Shown here: piece by piece, positions 11,430 through 23,011 of the stretch
Layout of the letters: each line of letters starts with the position of its first letter
How positions within the stretch are numbered: the first letter of the stretch is position 1
Source: Craterostigma plantagineum
Lineage: Eukaryota > Streptophyta > Magnoliopsida > Lamiales > Linderniaceae
DNA: 64,000 bases
Direction: 5' to 3'
NCBI GenBank assembly: GCA_027422505.1
Contig: JAPQWV010000415.1
Coordinates: forward strand, 62,001 to 126,000
Notes under the pieces: generated by a model
What the model was told of the DNA's origin: nothing
Seen by the model: only the letters and a program-made list of their open reading frames with translations
The model's database searches: none
Made by a program: the position numbers and the translations under genes

Positions 11430-14144
11430 TGTAGGACCCCGGTCCCCGGAAATTAGGTCGCCCAATAAACTACGTAACTTTATGCTTATTGTGTATAGGT
11501 GAATGTTTATGTGAATTCGTAAAGTCCATGTTCGTGATCTTGTAAGTATTACGTGCAATTACGTGCTAAGGATTTCGTGTTTAATATGGTCCTAATTTAT
11601 GAAATATGATTTCCGAAAATGATAAGAGAAATGGCTAATGATAGATGGGCTTGGAATCAAATTTATTGTGGGCTAGGATATTACTTGGACCATGAACCTA
11701 TTATGATAGGAATTACCAAGTGGGCTAAAAGTGGAAATAGGCTCAAATTTGCAAGAAGCCCAATTAGGAAACAAAGCCCCCATTTCAAGGAAAACCCATA
11801 CCTTATCTAATAGAAATAATACTCAGTCAAACAAACTCAAAAAAAATTCGACAACACTCCCAAAAGAAAACCCACGAAGTGAAAACGAAAGGAAAGAAAG
11901 GAGAAGGAGAAGAAGTCGAGCCAAGCTTGGACCAAGAAGCTCGAGAATTCGAAGCTAGTAAGCTAAAACCCCTCCCTAAGCTCTTAATTTTTTTATCTTA
12001 GAAGTAGTTGAGGATATTAAATGGCGTTAAATGCTAGCAATTGGAGAAAAGCCACGAGAAACCCTAAATAACGAATGTAGGCTCGAACTAGGGTTTAGGT
12101 AGGTGCAAAGATGGGTTAAGTAGCTTAGCATATGATTTAGAACTTATAACCCTAAGAAAAAAACGAGCTATGAAGCGAGTTAGGAGATGATGAACGACGG
12201 AAAATCGAAGGAGATGATGAAATGTCGATATGTTAGTAAATGTCGAAACATATGATAAATGTCGAATGCACAAAGTGTCGATAGCTAATGGAAATGTCGA
12301 GGTTCATGACTTAGGTACATGTCGACATTTTCAACAAATAAATGTCGAGATGTTAAGGGAGTAAAAAACGTCGAATGAAACTGAACCTAAAAATGTCGAG
12401 ACCTAACTTCCAATACAACCCGAGATTTATCAAATGTCGAAAGGTGATAACGAAACCCCCATGCACCTCGACATTTAGTTTCTTCATATCGACATCTTAT
12501 GAATGTCGAGATATCCCAAGATAAAATGTCGACATCTCCTATTCCAAAATAGCGAACAAAGATGTCGAGGCATCCTAGGATAAAAATGTCGAAATGTTAG
12601 AGAAGATGTCGAACGAAATATACACAAAATGCCGAGATTTATCTATGATAAATGGCGAGATGTTAAGCATAATGTCGAGCCATGTTGAGTCACGTCGATA
12701 TTTTCTTCAAAATGTCGAAATGAAATGTCTAGGTAAATTAGCTAAAATGTCGAGCTAAACATCAACAATAATGTCGAGATCTAATAAAATGTCGAAATCC
12801 TATTTTATAAAATTATACCGAGATCTTCACATACAATATTAGGCAAAATATTTCAACACTTTCAAGAACATAGATAACCAATATTTCAGATAACGTACTG
12901 ATATAATAATTTTATGATTAAGGTAAAAAATTAGGAATTTTGCCGAATTTCCTAGTCACGAATTTTATACTAACCTTACTTAGGAAATTTATGGGACAAG
13001 AGACTTAATCTAGACTTGAAATTAACGACTTATACTTTAGCGAATTTAATGAGGTAAGATGATTTAATTTGACTAAGGGATCTTATAAAGGCGCAATACT
13101 CATACGTCATTATTTATGCTTAAAGGTCGTACGTTAGGAGCAAACGGGGAAAATACTAATTTCGCTCGGACGACAAGTAAGTAGAAATTCAACTACGACA
13201 CGTAACTTGCCTGCGTCCAATTATGTGAATTTCGTGCTCGTGTATCTTCTATGAAATGCGTACGTATGATATGATTTAATTCTATGCATGATAGCATGAT
13301 CTGCATATGTATATGAGCATAACATGAGCACTTGCACGCATGAGTAGTATGTAAGGAGCGAGGTATGAGCGTGCATAAGATCGCCTGTGTGCGATGTAAA
13401 TTCGCCGATATTGGCGTTTGTGTCGACTCGAACGAAGAGTCACGGCTTCCCTTATGCAGCCTTTAAGGCCTGAATAAGAGGCTGGGGACATACCCCGTAC
13501 GATAAGGCCTGAATAAGAGGCTGGGAAAGAACCCCGTACGATAAGACTGAATAAGAGGCTGGGAAAGAACCCCGTACGATAAGACGGAATAAGAGGCTGG
13601 GGAAATGAAAGCCGAGGGCCCGTAAGAAATAAGAGTATAAGAAAAAAGAGTAAGAGCGAAAGAAAAGAGTACGAGTATGAGAAAAAGAGTACGATCGTTA
13701 GGAAACGACGACGTGGATTGTCGTTCGTTAGGACACGTGCATTCATGCATAATTTCTGCTTACTGAGCCTCGGGGGCTCATTATTTATGTTACGTGTTGT
13801 AGGTACTGACGATCACGGTACGTGATCTGAATTCTATGCGAGGCCGATCTTTTGACGCAGTCCGACCGCTTTTGAGGTGGGAGTGTGTGTATGGATGACG
13901 ACCTGTGAAGGCCGGGCGCATAGGGAGCTTTTGGCTGCACACACACACGTACACTTGTATTTTGTAGACAAGGGCATGATGATGTCGAACGATGTAAAAC
14001 ATTCTTTTGACATGTATATAAGATTTTCGCATGTATTTTAAAAAATGAAAAATTTTATTCGCATTTTTACGTATCCTCACAATACCAAAGCATTAACATC
14101 TAGAATTAGAACGGAATACGAGGGCGGGACGACGGGTCCTGACA
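11430..14144 (+). repeat. 3' LTR of Tekay-like element
   Basis: 2,715 bp, nearly identical to 4060-6774 (one substitution and two single-base homopolymer indels seen by eye). It is followed by the TSD copy GTAGC at 14145-14149. Confidence 0.95.
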
Positions 14145-14149
14145 GTAGC

Positions 14150-15089
14150 CGATAAGTTTTGCGATAGAGAAAATTTCTGCGTAAATTTACGATCGAGAAA
14201 AATTAATTTCCACGTAAATTTACGATCGAGAAATTTTTCGCGCGTGAATAAAACTTTTCGTTGTGAAAGTTGTCGAGCGAGAACGTTTTTCGATTTTAAA
14301 ATTTATTTTCGCTGCTTTTCGATCGAGAAAATTGACAACGAGAAACTAGGTGACTCCTCGAGAAATTTTTCGATCAATTAAAATCATCGCTAATTCATTT
14401 ATGATTAAGAAATTTTATCGTCGAGAAATTAATTTTCTCGCCGCTAAAATTTACGGCCGCGAATAATTTTAAATCAAAATTTACTATTTTCGCTCGCATT
14501 AAATCAAAATTAAATTTCTCGATGGTAAGCGATTTTGCGACCTATGTCATTAATCTCTAATCCACTAAGTCAAATTTTAGCGATCGTAAAACTTTTACAC
14601 TGCAAACAGTGACTCAATCGAATTGAAATTCGATTAAAACAGTTTGTGATCGAAAAATTTCTTCGATGCCTTCAAACCTTTCAAAACCCAGTTTTCACGA
14701 GACTTAGATTTTTCCTTTAAACCTCAGAGAGTTGAAAATCTACACCATCAGTGTGACTGTAAACCTAAAATCTATCTATACTCGCAAATCTAAACCCATA
14801 TTAAGCATATGAACAGGTCTAAATGGCAAAAAACAGTGCTTCGTGGTTTTACATTCAATATCAGAGAAATCTTCAAAGAAAATCAGGCGAAAAACCACAA
14901 GATGTAGAAGCAAACACAGATTAAACACACGTAAACACCTAACGAATGTCGAATCTACCTTAAAAAGATGAAAATCAGTGGAAAAATTAATGATTTTAAA
15001 AGGGATTGTTTTCGTCATTAGTGTTTTTTGCGAGAGAAAAATTTCCGACTGATGAATTTTCGATTAAAGGTTTGCGCGTATATTTAGGG
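14150..15089. other. Gene-free leader-like sequence with CGAGAAATTTT motifs
   Basis: No coding region is visible. The stretch is full of CGATCGAGAAATT/TTTCGCTCG-type motifs like those in the leader of the 15095-19275 element (17880-18900) and in 19281-19560. It is probably the leader of the older retrotransposon that also carries the aORF at 1817-3638. Confidence 0.4.
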
Positions 15090-15094
15090 ATTTT
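15090..15094. repeat. Target-site duplication ATTTT (left)
   Basis: ATTTT precedes the LTR at 15095 and recurs at 19276-19280 directly after the second LTR. Confidence 0.85.
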
Positions 15095-15433
15095 TGTTGG
15101 TCCGAGATTTCACCAACAATGCGAATTAGGACGGATTAAACACGCCGAATGATCGAGATTTAGGTTCGGGCGTGGGGGCTTGGTGGTGTTCTTGAGGAGC
15201 CTCTCTCTCACTAAATAAATGTTTATTTGATCTACCCACACAAGCACACCTAACTATGTGTTAGGGTTTTCCTATTTATACCACAAGTTGGTATATAATA
15301 GGTGGGCTTCTTGTGAAGGCCCATTACATGAATAACTAAGAACTAACCCAACTAAGAGCTAGCCCAAAGTTTAATAAAGCTAACCAACAAAGATAATATA
15401 ATGAAATTGAACACTACAAAATATTTCCTAACA
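15095..15433 (-). repeat. 3' LTR of the LARD-like element
   Basis: 339 bp; matches 18937-19275 with about two substitutions. The PPT lies immediately inside it at 15434. Confidence 0.92.
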
Positions 15434-15444
15434 ATCTCCCCCTT
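15434..15444 (-). other. Polypurine tract of the LARD-like element
   Basis: Minus-strand AAGGGGGAGAT joins directly to the LTR start TGTTAGG. A second similar junction (minus-strand GGGGGAGTTTGTTAGGACT) lies about 80 bases further inside, around 15506-15524. Confidence 0.85.
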
Positions 15445-15449
15445 AGTGT

Positions 15450-17402
15450 TCAATCTTCAATTCAGTGCGGGATATCTTTGTTGGGCGTATTGGAGGAATC
15501 TCGAGTCCTAACAAACTCCCCCTACAAGGGATATCTCCTCTTCTTGCGGAGGCATTGATGGCTCGGCTAGGACTCACTTGTTAAGATTCTCCAATCTTCT
15601 TCTTCTTGGCACCGGATTTGTCGTCTTCGAATGGAAGTTGTCTGGTTCAGCCTCGAAGATGACTCGTCTGGCTCCAGAAGAAGGTAGGCGTGGGGCGTAA
15701 AAAATGTGCCAAGGCTCCATTGAAATGTGACTTTCAAGAGCAGAGAGCCCGGTCTTCAGAGTGGTCAGCGCAGTGGTGGCGGAATGTGGTGGATGAGATG
15801 TGCCATGGCTCCTTCGAGTGTTCCATTATGAACATAATAGCCTGACACATAAGAATGTGCGCGGAGGTAGTGGAAGCCTCCGGCGGGGCGTAGTTGGTGG
15901 AGGTGGTGGAGTAGGTGTTGTGAGAGGTGGCATAGGTGGTGTGAGTGGAGGTGGATGATGGTTGCTGCTGATGCTGCTGTACGATCTTCAACTCAGTTCT
16001 TCTCCTTTACTCCCCCTTGAGATGATCTCCGTCTTTGGGATCGTCACGTCGTCTGTGGGACGAGTCTGCCTCTGGCGTTGATGGTGGTGATGGTGATGTA
16101 GTGTAGCATTGAGTGAGGCAATCAAGTGGGATTCTCAGGAGTAACAGCAATTGGTGTTCCTCCGGGTTCAGTTTTGAACACTGGAGAGACGGAGCAGCAT
16201 GTGGTGGCGTAGGTGTAGGCGGGTGGAGTGGTGTCGGTGATGGGACCTTTTCCTTCATAGATCTTCGTTGAGCGCGGCATGGAATGTGTAAGTTCCTCGC
16301 TGATTGCTATGAGTCGGGGCTCCATCACGAACGGGGTAACTAACCAGACGGGGGTCACGGAGACGCTCCGTCGTCACAACATCGAAACATGTGTCCAATG
16401 TGCCCCCTGTTTGCACAGTACAAAAGGAACCGGAGAGCCACAAAGGCTTTCCGTTCGCACGGACGATGAGACAAGCTCGTATCCGTGGCCCATCGACAGT
16501 TGTGGTGAGGGTGGCTGTCTTGGGTCTTCCGTTCTCGGTCACAAGGACGTCATCAAGCGTTCGGGCAAGTTCATGAAGAACCTGCGGTGCGTAAAGAGTG
16601 TTTGTGTCCTAGAAAGTGGAAAATTTCGGTGGGTGAGGACACTAGACTCTATATGGGTGGAAGAGGTGCAGTGAGAGGCGGAGCACTGCATGTTCAACAT
16701 CAACCGTCTCCAAGTGGGGCGGTGATGGCTAACGTGGTTCCTCTTGTGCGAATGAAACAACTATCTGCGAAAGGATAGCTGAGTGGTTGGGAGGGGTTAA
16801 TTGCGCGGTTGGACCAGATGCCGCGACTTCTACTCGGGAAACGAACGAGTCGTCTCCTATACCTATGGGCGAGGTCCGGGTTGTGGTGAGATATGACAGA
16901 GGAGTGCGATCATGTTGTCGTTGGTTCGCAACTCCTGCAAGCGACTTACGTCATCCTCCCGAGATCGTTGATTTGATCTTTGCGTGGAGGAGGATGTCGC
17001 GCGACCTAGAGCTAGTCTAGAGAGGCTAGGGTAGGCTCGTTCCTGGGTTAGGATCAGGGGGTTTTCACTGATCCATGGGAACTATGGTGGCGTGGCGTGA
17101 TCGCGTTGAAAGGCGACCACGAGTGATGTCAACGAGGGTGGCCCAAAACTGTTGATCAGACACTTCTGAGACTCGTCAGGTGGTGGTGGTGAGGGCGTAA
17201 AGAGGATCACGGTGGCTTAGGACGTCTCCATGTAGCGCACCATGGTGGAATGGATGGCAGTGGGTGAACGGTGGAGTCTGGTACATGAGATCCACATCGC
17301 CTGAGCATCGAGATTGGATGGCGCGCCCACTGATGGTTGGTTGAACTTTTGTGAACCCTTCTTTGTAGGTTCGGGTTCTGCACGGATTTGTACAGAAGTC
17401 AT
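15450..17402 (-). pseudogene. Degraded Pro/Thr-rich aORF of the LARD-like element
   Basis: The minus-strand reading may begin at the ATG at 17400-17402 (MTSVQIRAEPEP...) and continues in broken frames through 16255-16760 (..ELARTLDDVLVTENGRPKTATL..) and Pro/Ser/Thr-rich stretches at 15734-16258. It ends in a Lys-rich tail close to the PPT. The tail and the L-D/E-D...ALxT-like segment recall the aORF pieces at 38751-40510 and 1817-3638, so I infer the same protein family in decayed form. No enzyme domain is visible, and several stops and frame changes interrupt it. The product is unknown; such ORFs in plant elements have no proven function. Confidence 0.4.
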
Positions 17403-17426
17403 GATGATTGCTCGCTTCTCTGACAT

Positions 17427-17670
17427 CCCTTCATGCACGTGGAGCAACCCGTGTAACGTGCACGATGGGGTTGGTTGCTCGCAGTGCATACCGGTCATGA
17501 ATGTGGAGCAACCCATGTACCATTCATGCCGGAGTGTGGTTGCTCACGTCGTGTACCAGTCATGTATGTGGAGCAACCCGGGTACCATACATGCTGGGTG
17601 AAAATTAGCTGCCCTCGTCGCATACCAGTCATGAGTGTGGAGCAGCTTTCTTAGTACCTACTCATGCTGG
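17427..17670. repeat. Array of four covarying hairpins, period 64-69 bp
   Basis: Four imperfect inverted repeats follow each other: 17427-17439/17457-17470, 17491-17503/17521-17532, 17556-17568/17586-17597 and 17625-17637/17660-17670. Arms 2-4 are CCGGTCATGAATG/CATTCATGCCGG, CCAGTCATGTATG/CATACATGCTGG and CCAGTCATGAGTG/ACTCATGCTGG. Where one arm changes, the other changes to restore pairing. The loop begins TGGAGCAACCC in the first three units. The array lies about 25 bases upstream of the first ATG of the minus-strand ORF, so it would be in the transcript leader of the retroelement. Confidence 0.85.
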
Positions 17671-17879
17671 GAGGTGAAATTGGCATTTGGAAATTCGGCT
17701 CCGAAAAGTTTGGGGGTGACCTAAACTTTTTCCTACAATGTGCCAATACCGTCCTAGGTCGATTGTTGGGTACGGTGATCGTTGCCGCGTTTCGGATTTG
17801 CCTTCAAAATTTTACAAAAACGTCGTCTATACCGAAAATTTTGGCCCAGAAAAATTTATTTCTGAAAATTTTAAAAGTG

Positions 17880-18900
17880 TAAAATAGACAAAGTCCAATG
17901 GGCTTAGAAAATTTTTCTCTATCCAATGATATAAATTTTCCGTAGGCCTAGAAAAAAAAATTTCAACCCTTTTTTTTTTGCTCCTTAAAACCTTATTTAA
18001 TCCGAGGGGGGGCCAGAAATTTTTGGTGGTAAAAAACGTTTAAGTGTATTTTTTAAAGAGTGATTTTTGCAAGATTTGAAGCTAAAAGGTGTGTTTGGAT
18101 CAAGTTTAAAGGTTGGGTGCAAATTTCTCGGGGGTGCGAAAAATGCTGTGTGAAAATGTGCGTCCGAGAAATTTCGTTGTGAGAGTGAGTCGCGAAATAA
18201 GGAAATTTCGCATTCAGAGTAAATTTTCGCATGTACAGTAAAAGTTTCGCATATCAAGAAGATTTTCGCATGTACTGTAAAAGTTTCGCATGTACTGTAA
18301 AATTGTCGCATGTAGTGGAAAATTTCTCAGTTTGAAAAATTTCTCAGCCTTAGAAAATTTCGCGGTTTCAAAGTTTCGCGGTTTCAAGAAATTTCGCAAC
18401 CTGGAAAGATTTCGCGGTTTCAAAATTTCTCAACTTGGAAAAAAACAATTTCGCGGTTTCAAAATTTCTCAACATGAGAAAAAAATTTCGCGGTTTCAAA
18501 GTTTCAAGGTTTCAAGAAATTTCGCAACCTGGAAAGATTTCGCGGTTTCAAAATTTCTCAACTTGGAAAAAAACAATTTCGCGGTTTCAAAATTTCTCGG
18601 CCAGCGAAAGTTCCTCGGCCAGCGAAATGTTCGCATGCAAACTTTCTCGGGTATGAAACTTTCTCGGCCAAGAACAGTACTATTTCATTGCGCGACTTTT
18701 ACCAGAAAAATGACTCGTTTTCGCTCAAACCTCACTCAAAATCGACGAAACTTGTTCCAAAACTTCAAAAAAACATTCTTAAACACATAATCAACCTTTG
18801 GGATGTCTAAAAACAACAAATCGAGGTCGAAATCGCCTAAAAACAGAGAATGGCCGAAAATGATTTTTCAAGCAATTTTTCACTCAAATCTTGCTCAAAA
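17880..18900. repeat. Repeat-rich leader of the LARD-like element
   Basis: Tandem and near-tandem motifs fill this stretch: TTCGCATGTACTGTAAAAG units at about 18225-18315, then AAATTTCGCGGTTTCAAAATTTCTCAAC units at about 18340-18600. Open frames here are low-complexity artefacts of the repeat. In minus-strand sense this is the region between the PBS and the first ORF. Confidence 0.7.
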
Positions 18901-18922
18901 CACGCAAATCCGATCGCGTTGG

Positions 18923-18934
18923 GCTCTGATACCA
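18923..18934 (-). other. Primer-binding site of the LARD-like element
   Basis: Minus-strand TGGTATCAGAGC, two bases inside the LTR end. It fixes the element on the minus strand. Confidence 0.9.
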
Positions 18935-18936
18935 AT

Positions 18937-19275
18937 TGTTGGTCTGAGATTTCACCAACAATGCGACTTAGGACGGATTAAACACGCCGAATGATCGAGA
19001 TTTAGGTTCGGGCGTGGGGGCTTGGTGGTGTTCTTGAGGAGCCTCTCTCTCACTAAATAAATGTTTATTTGATCTACCCACACAAGCACACCTAACTATG
19101 TGTTAGGGTTTTCCTATTTATACCACAAGTTGGTATATAATAGGTGGGCTTCTTGTGAAGGCCCATTACATGAATAACTAAGAACTAACCCAACTAAGAG
19201 CTAGCCCAAAGTTTAATAAAGCTAACCAACAAAGATAATATAATGAAATTGAACACTACAAAATATTTCCTAACA
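18937..19275 (-). repeat. 5' LTR of the LARD-like element
   Basis: 339 bp, the second copy of 15095-15433, followed by the TSD ATTTT at 19276-19280. Confidence 0.92.
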
Positions 19276-19280
19276 ATTTT

Positions 19281-20770
19281 CCGACTGTAAGAATTACTGT
19301 TTCTAATTGGGCTTATCGGGCTTTTTAAGTTTGAAAGTGGTACAGGCCCAATTTGAATTTTTCGCTCAAGAAACTCAAGTCGAAAATTTTCATTGGGTCC
19401 CTATTTGATCTTCGCTCGACAAATCTGAAGCGAAAATTAACATTTGGTCCCAAATCGATTTTCGCTCGAGAAACTGCGATTGAAAATTACCAATTTCGCT
19501 CAACTTTTGCGATAGTAAGTTTTTCGAAATTTTCAGATTGACTTCTTATTTTAAGACTCCCCCCATGTATGAATGAAATATGTAATTAACTCCCAGTAAT
19601 TTACGAACAGTGACATCTGGATCCATCTTCAAATTTTGTAAATCTGTAATACTTAGAGCAAGAATGTCGAGAATATTAGAGTTAATTTTGGAAGCAATTT
19701 TTCTATGTTAAGCTTCCTCTGAATTATTTTTCAAGATGAGTTGGTTAAACTTAGAATCACAAAACACGTTACGATCCAAATATTTAACCATTCAAAATTC
19801 GAACCATTGCCATGTACTCCAAGTCGGGATCAATTCGTGAGGTCTTCCTCATTTATTCTGCAATACTTAGAGAAAGATCATTAAAATAGTTTGGAGCTCA
19901 AGGCATTAATTTTTGTAGATGCTCCCGCTCAAAATGTGCACCAAAAATTGATTTAGCGTGAAAGCATATAGAATCAATTTCAAGTACCAAACATGTACTA
20001 CGGAAATTAGACAATTTTTCCGAGATACATGGTCCCCTAATCATGTAATCAAAATATTGCGTGAGGGTATGAGCAAGAAATTCGCATTTAATCAATTCCG
20101 TATAGATGCAAATTAAAATTGCATGTTAAAATGTGCGATCTAGAACAAGATATTGCATTTAATCAATTCAGTTCAAATGCAAAGGTATATTGCATATCAG
20201 AATGTGCGACGTAAAAATATTTTTATATATATGATTTTTGTTTTATTATATATGTATATATTAATTTTATTAATAGTATGGGGTCAGATTATTTTGCTTC
20301 GATCATTGTCACGCCTAAAAATTCACAAGATATTTGAACGATTTTATGCCGTCAAGTCTCGTCAGCAAACTAAAGTCTTAGGTTCAAAGTAAGGTCCATT
20401 TCGACAATTCTCATTAGGTTCGCTCTAGCGCTCATTTATTTTTTACTAGGGATTTTATATTTATATCACTCAAGTCAACACAGTCATATTAAGTCAATTT
20501 ACCTGTAATCGATGCGCTTTTAATCATTTCACCGAGCGAGAGATCGTCACTTTGGAATTAAAGGGACTTTGAAGGCTCTAATTTGGTTATGACTCAGAAG
20601 GAAAGGAAACTTTTTGGGAAAAGTGGGCTTTACGTCGTTTTCAATTCCTTCGTCGTTCTCCTTTACTTCGGCATTTTTCTCTTTTATCTTTTTGTCTTTT
20701 TCATCCTTTTATTCTTTGTAAATTTTCTGCACTTGCTCTAGCTGGAGCCCCGCTTCTCTACGAGGCTGAG
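19281..20770. other. Gene-free AT-rich sequence
   Basis: The first 280 bases continue the leader-like TTTCGCTCGAGAAA motif sequence of 14150-15089. The rest is AT-rich with no ORF, RNA gene or terminal structure that I can support. Confidence 0.4.
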
Positions 20771-21050
20771 AGATTATCTAAGGCGAAGTTCTTCTTGTTG
20801 GTTCTCGGGTCGTTACCGTGCTCCTTTTCTCTGAATCCCTAAACAGGTTTCAGATATTATCGATTTGAAGAAGTTCGCAGTTATGGAATTCGAACCCAAG
20901 GCCGTGCTCCTCTTCTCGTTGTCTCGATATAAGTTTGGATTATCGTTGGAGAAGTTAACTTCATGGTGCTCGTCTTTCCAGCCGTTCTGACGAGTGTACG
21001 GGATTATCGATGGAGAAGTTCACAGCAAGATCCATGCCCTCGTCTTAAAG
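20771..21050. repeat. Diverged tandem repeat upstream of the viral fragment
   Basis: Four loosely repeated units begin near 20771, 20853, 20938 and 21001 with GATTATC(G/T)...GAGAAGTT, followed by ...GCTC(G/C)TCTT-like sequence. Units are 63-85 bp and diverged. No ORF crosses them. Confidence 0.45.
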
Positions 21051-21474
21051 ATTTTTAGAGGCAGGTTCTTTTGATCTGTTTTCCTTTGTGCGTTGAGCAT
21101 TCCTCGTGTGCATTTTCCACCTTCTTTTGTAATCTTTTCTTTTCGTCCTGTTTTTCTCCCCCTCCTTTTCTTGATAGAACATCCCGCCGAAAAGTTTAGA
21201 TTGTCGGTTGAAGGCTCAAAGGATTTTCAAATAAAGAAAAGGAATTTGGAGAAGGCTCAAAATGGATGACTAAAGGCTATGTTAAAGGATTGAAAATTAT
21301 ATTTGGCCGAGTGAGGAATTTCCTAAGTGCCCTAATCATTTTCCTAACGTTCTATTGCAAGGTGAGTATGAGGCCAAGAATCACGAGTTAAGACAAGCAA
21401 TGACTGTGTGACTCACTCAAAGATAGATCCGTAGAAAGAAAATAAAAGAAGGCTACAAATTTCACTCATATAAA

Positions 21475-23011
21475 ATGGCTTTGTGTCTAATTAAGGATTC
21501 TATTCTTATAAAAGCAAAAGAAAAACAGGTAAATTACCTAAAGCAAGAAATGAATATACTTACGATTGAAGATAAACTTCAAAATCCTAAGTTACAAGAA
21601 AAAATTAAATTATTACATAATGAATTTACGTTACAAATATGTAACGATCTTCCTAATGCTTTTTGGAATAGAAAAAAGCATATTGTTTCTTTGCCTTATG
21701 AAGATGATTTTAGTGAGAAAAATATTCCCACTAAAGCTCGTCCCTGTCAAATGAATTCCGAATTATTAGAATTATCTAAAAAGAAATAACTTCTCTTTTA
21801 CAAAAAGGTTTAATAAAACCTTCTAAATCACCTTGGTCGTGTACAGCCTTTTATGTCAATAATGCGGCAGAAAAGGAAAGGGGAGCACCTAGGTTAGTTA
21901 TTAATTATAAACCCCTGAATAAAGTTTTAAAATGGATTAGGTATCCTATCCCTAATAAAAAGGATCTTTTAGATCGATTATTTGATGCGATAATCTTTTC
22001 AAAATTTGATTTAAAATCAGGATTTTGGCAAATACAAGTGGCTGAAAAAGATAGATATAAAACTGCTTTTACAGTCCCAGTTGGTCAATTTGAATGGAAC
22101 GTTATGCCTTTGGCTTGAAAAACGCTCCTTCTGAATTTCAGAATATTATGAACGATATTTTTATTCCTTATAGTAATTTTATTATCGTTTATATTGATGA
22201 TATTTTGATATTTTCAAAAAATATTGAAACACATTTTAAACATCTTGATATATTTAAGAAAATTGTTATTCAAAATGGATTAGTAATATCAAGTCCAAAA
22301 ATGGTTTTATTTCAAACCAAAATACGATTTTTAGGTCATAATATTGAAAAGGGAAAAAATAATCCTATTAATAGAAGTATTGAGTTTGCATCAAAATTTC
22401 CAGATCAAATTTTAGATAAAACTCAGCTTCAAAGATTTTTAGGGAGTCTTAATTATATTTCTCCTTATTATAAAAATCTTGCAATTGATACATCTATTTT
22501 ATATGATAGATTAAAAAAGATTCCTTGTCAGTGGACAGATAGTCATACTGAAGTCATTCGAAAAATTAAAAATAAGGTGACACATTTACCTTGTTTAATG
22601 CTTGCTAATTCTAATTGGCAAAAAATTATTGAAACTGACGCTTCTGACTTAGGCTTCGGAGGAATCTTAAAACAAGTTTCTCCAGAAGATAAGAAAGAAT
22701 ATTTAGTAAGATTCCATTCGGGGAAATGGAATAATGCACAGAAAAATTATGCTACTATAGCTAGAGAAGTTCTTGCTATAGTTAAATGTGTGCTTAAATT
22801 TCAAGATGATTTATACAATCAAAAGTTTTTAATAAAAACTGATTGTCAAGCTGCAAAATTCATGTTTCAGAAAGATTTTAAACATGATGTCTCCAAACAA
22901 ATGTTTGCGAGATGGCAAGCTCATTTAGCTCCATTTGATTTTGAAATAATTTATAAAAAAGGAAGTGATAATAGCCTTCCCGATTTTCTTACCAGAGAAT
23001 TTATTCAATGA
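21475..23011 (+). pseudogene. Pararetroviral reverse transcriptase/RNase H, frame-broken
   Basis: Coding similarity spans three pieces. 21475-21789 is the linker before RT. A middle stretch of about 330 bases continues in another frame after a break near 21785. The last piece is open from about 22094 to 23011, following a second break near 22115. The last frame contains the YIDD catalytic motif (22190-22201) and thumb region. RNase H residues (ETDAS..., KTDCQ...) follow, with a C-terminal LPDFLTREF typical of caulimovirid RNase H. The frame ends in TGA, which overlaps the ATG of ORF2. The two breaks abolish a full-length enzyme. The 5' end has no protease active site, so the copy is truncated as well. 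Confidence 0.85.

Larger units (their letters stand above)
4060..14144 (+). mobile_element. Complete Ty3/gypsy (Tekay-like chromovirus) LTR retrotransposon
   Basis: This is a 10,085-bp element with two 2,715-bp LTRs, a PBS, one uninterrupted gag-pol frame, a polypurine tract and a perfect 5-bp TSD (GTAGC). The LTRs start TGTAGGACCCC and end GTCCTGACA. By eye they differ at only three places: G5180 versus T12550, one T in a T-run near 5490, and one A in an A-run near 6671. The two indels cancel, so the lengths are equal. One substitution in 2.7 kb implies a very recent insertion. With the intact ORF and both cis sites, the element is structurally complete and could still be mobile. The long LTR and C-terminal chromodomain-like region favour the Tekay/Del lineage. 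Confidence 0.95.
15095..19275 (-). mobile_element. Complete non-autonomous LTR retrotransposon (LARD-like)
   Basis: A 4,181-bp element with two 339-bp LTRs, TSD ATTTT, a minus-strand PBS (18923-18934) and a minus-strand PPT (15434-15444). The LTRs start TGTTAGGAAATATTT and end ACCAACA in minus-strand sense. I saw two substitutions between them (near 15102/18944 and at GCGAATTAGG versus GCGACTTAGG), so insertion is fairly recent. The 3.5-kb interior encodes no protease, RT or integrase, so the element must borrow enzymes from a partner, probably copia-like given the AAGGGGGAGAT-TGTTAG junction. The interior holds a degraded Pro/Thr-rich reading, a hairpin array and a repeat-rich leader. Confidence 0.88.

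Noticed and set aside
17427..17670. CRISPR array
   Set aside because: The repeats are hairpins with covarying stems and no unique spacers, in a plant retroelement, with no cas genes.
18290..18790. 166-codon ORF with repeated FAVSKF wording
   Set aside because: Repeat artefact of the leader on the strand opposite to the element's sense; no domain.
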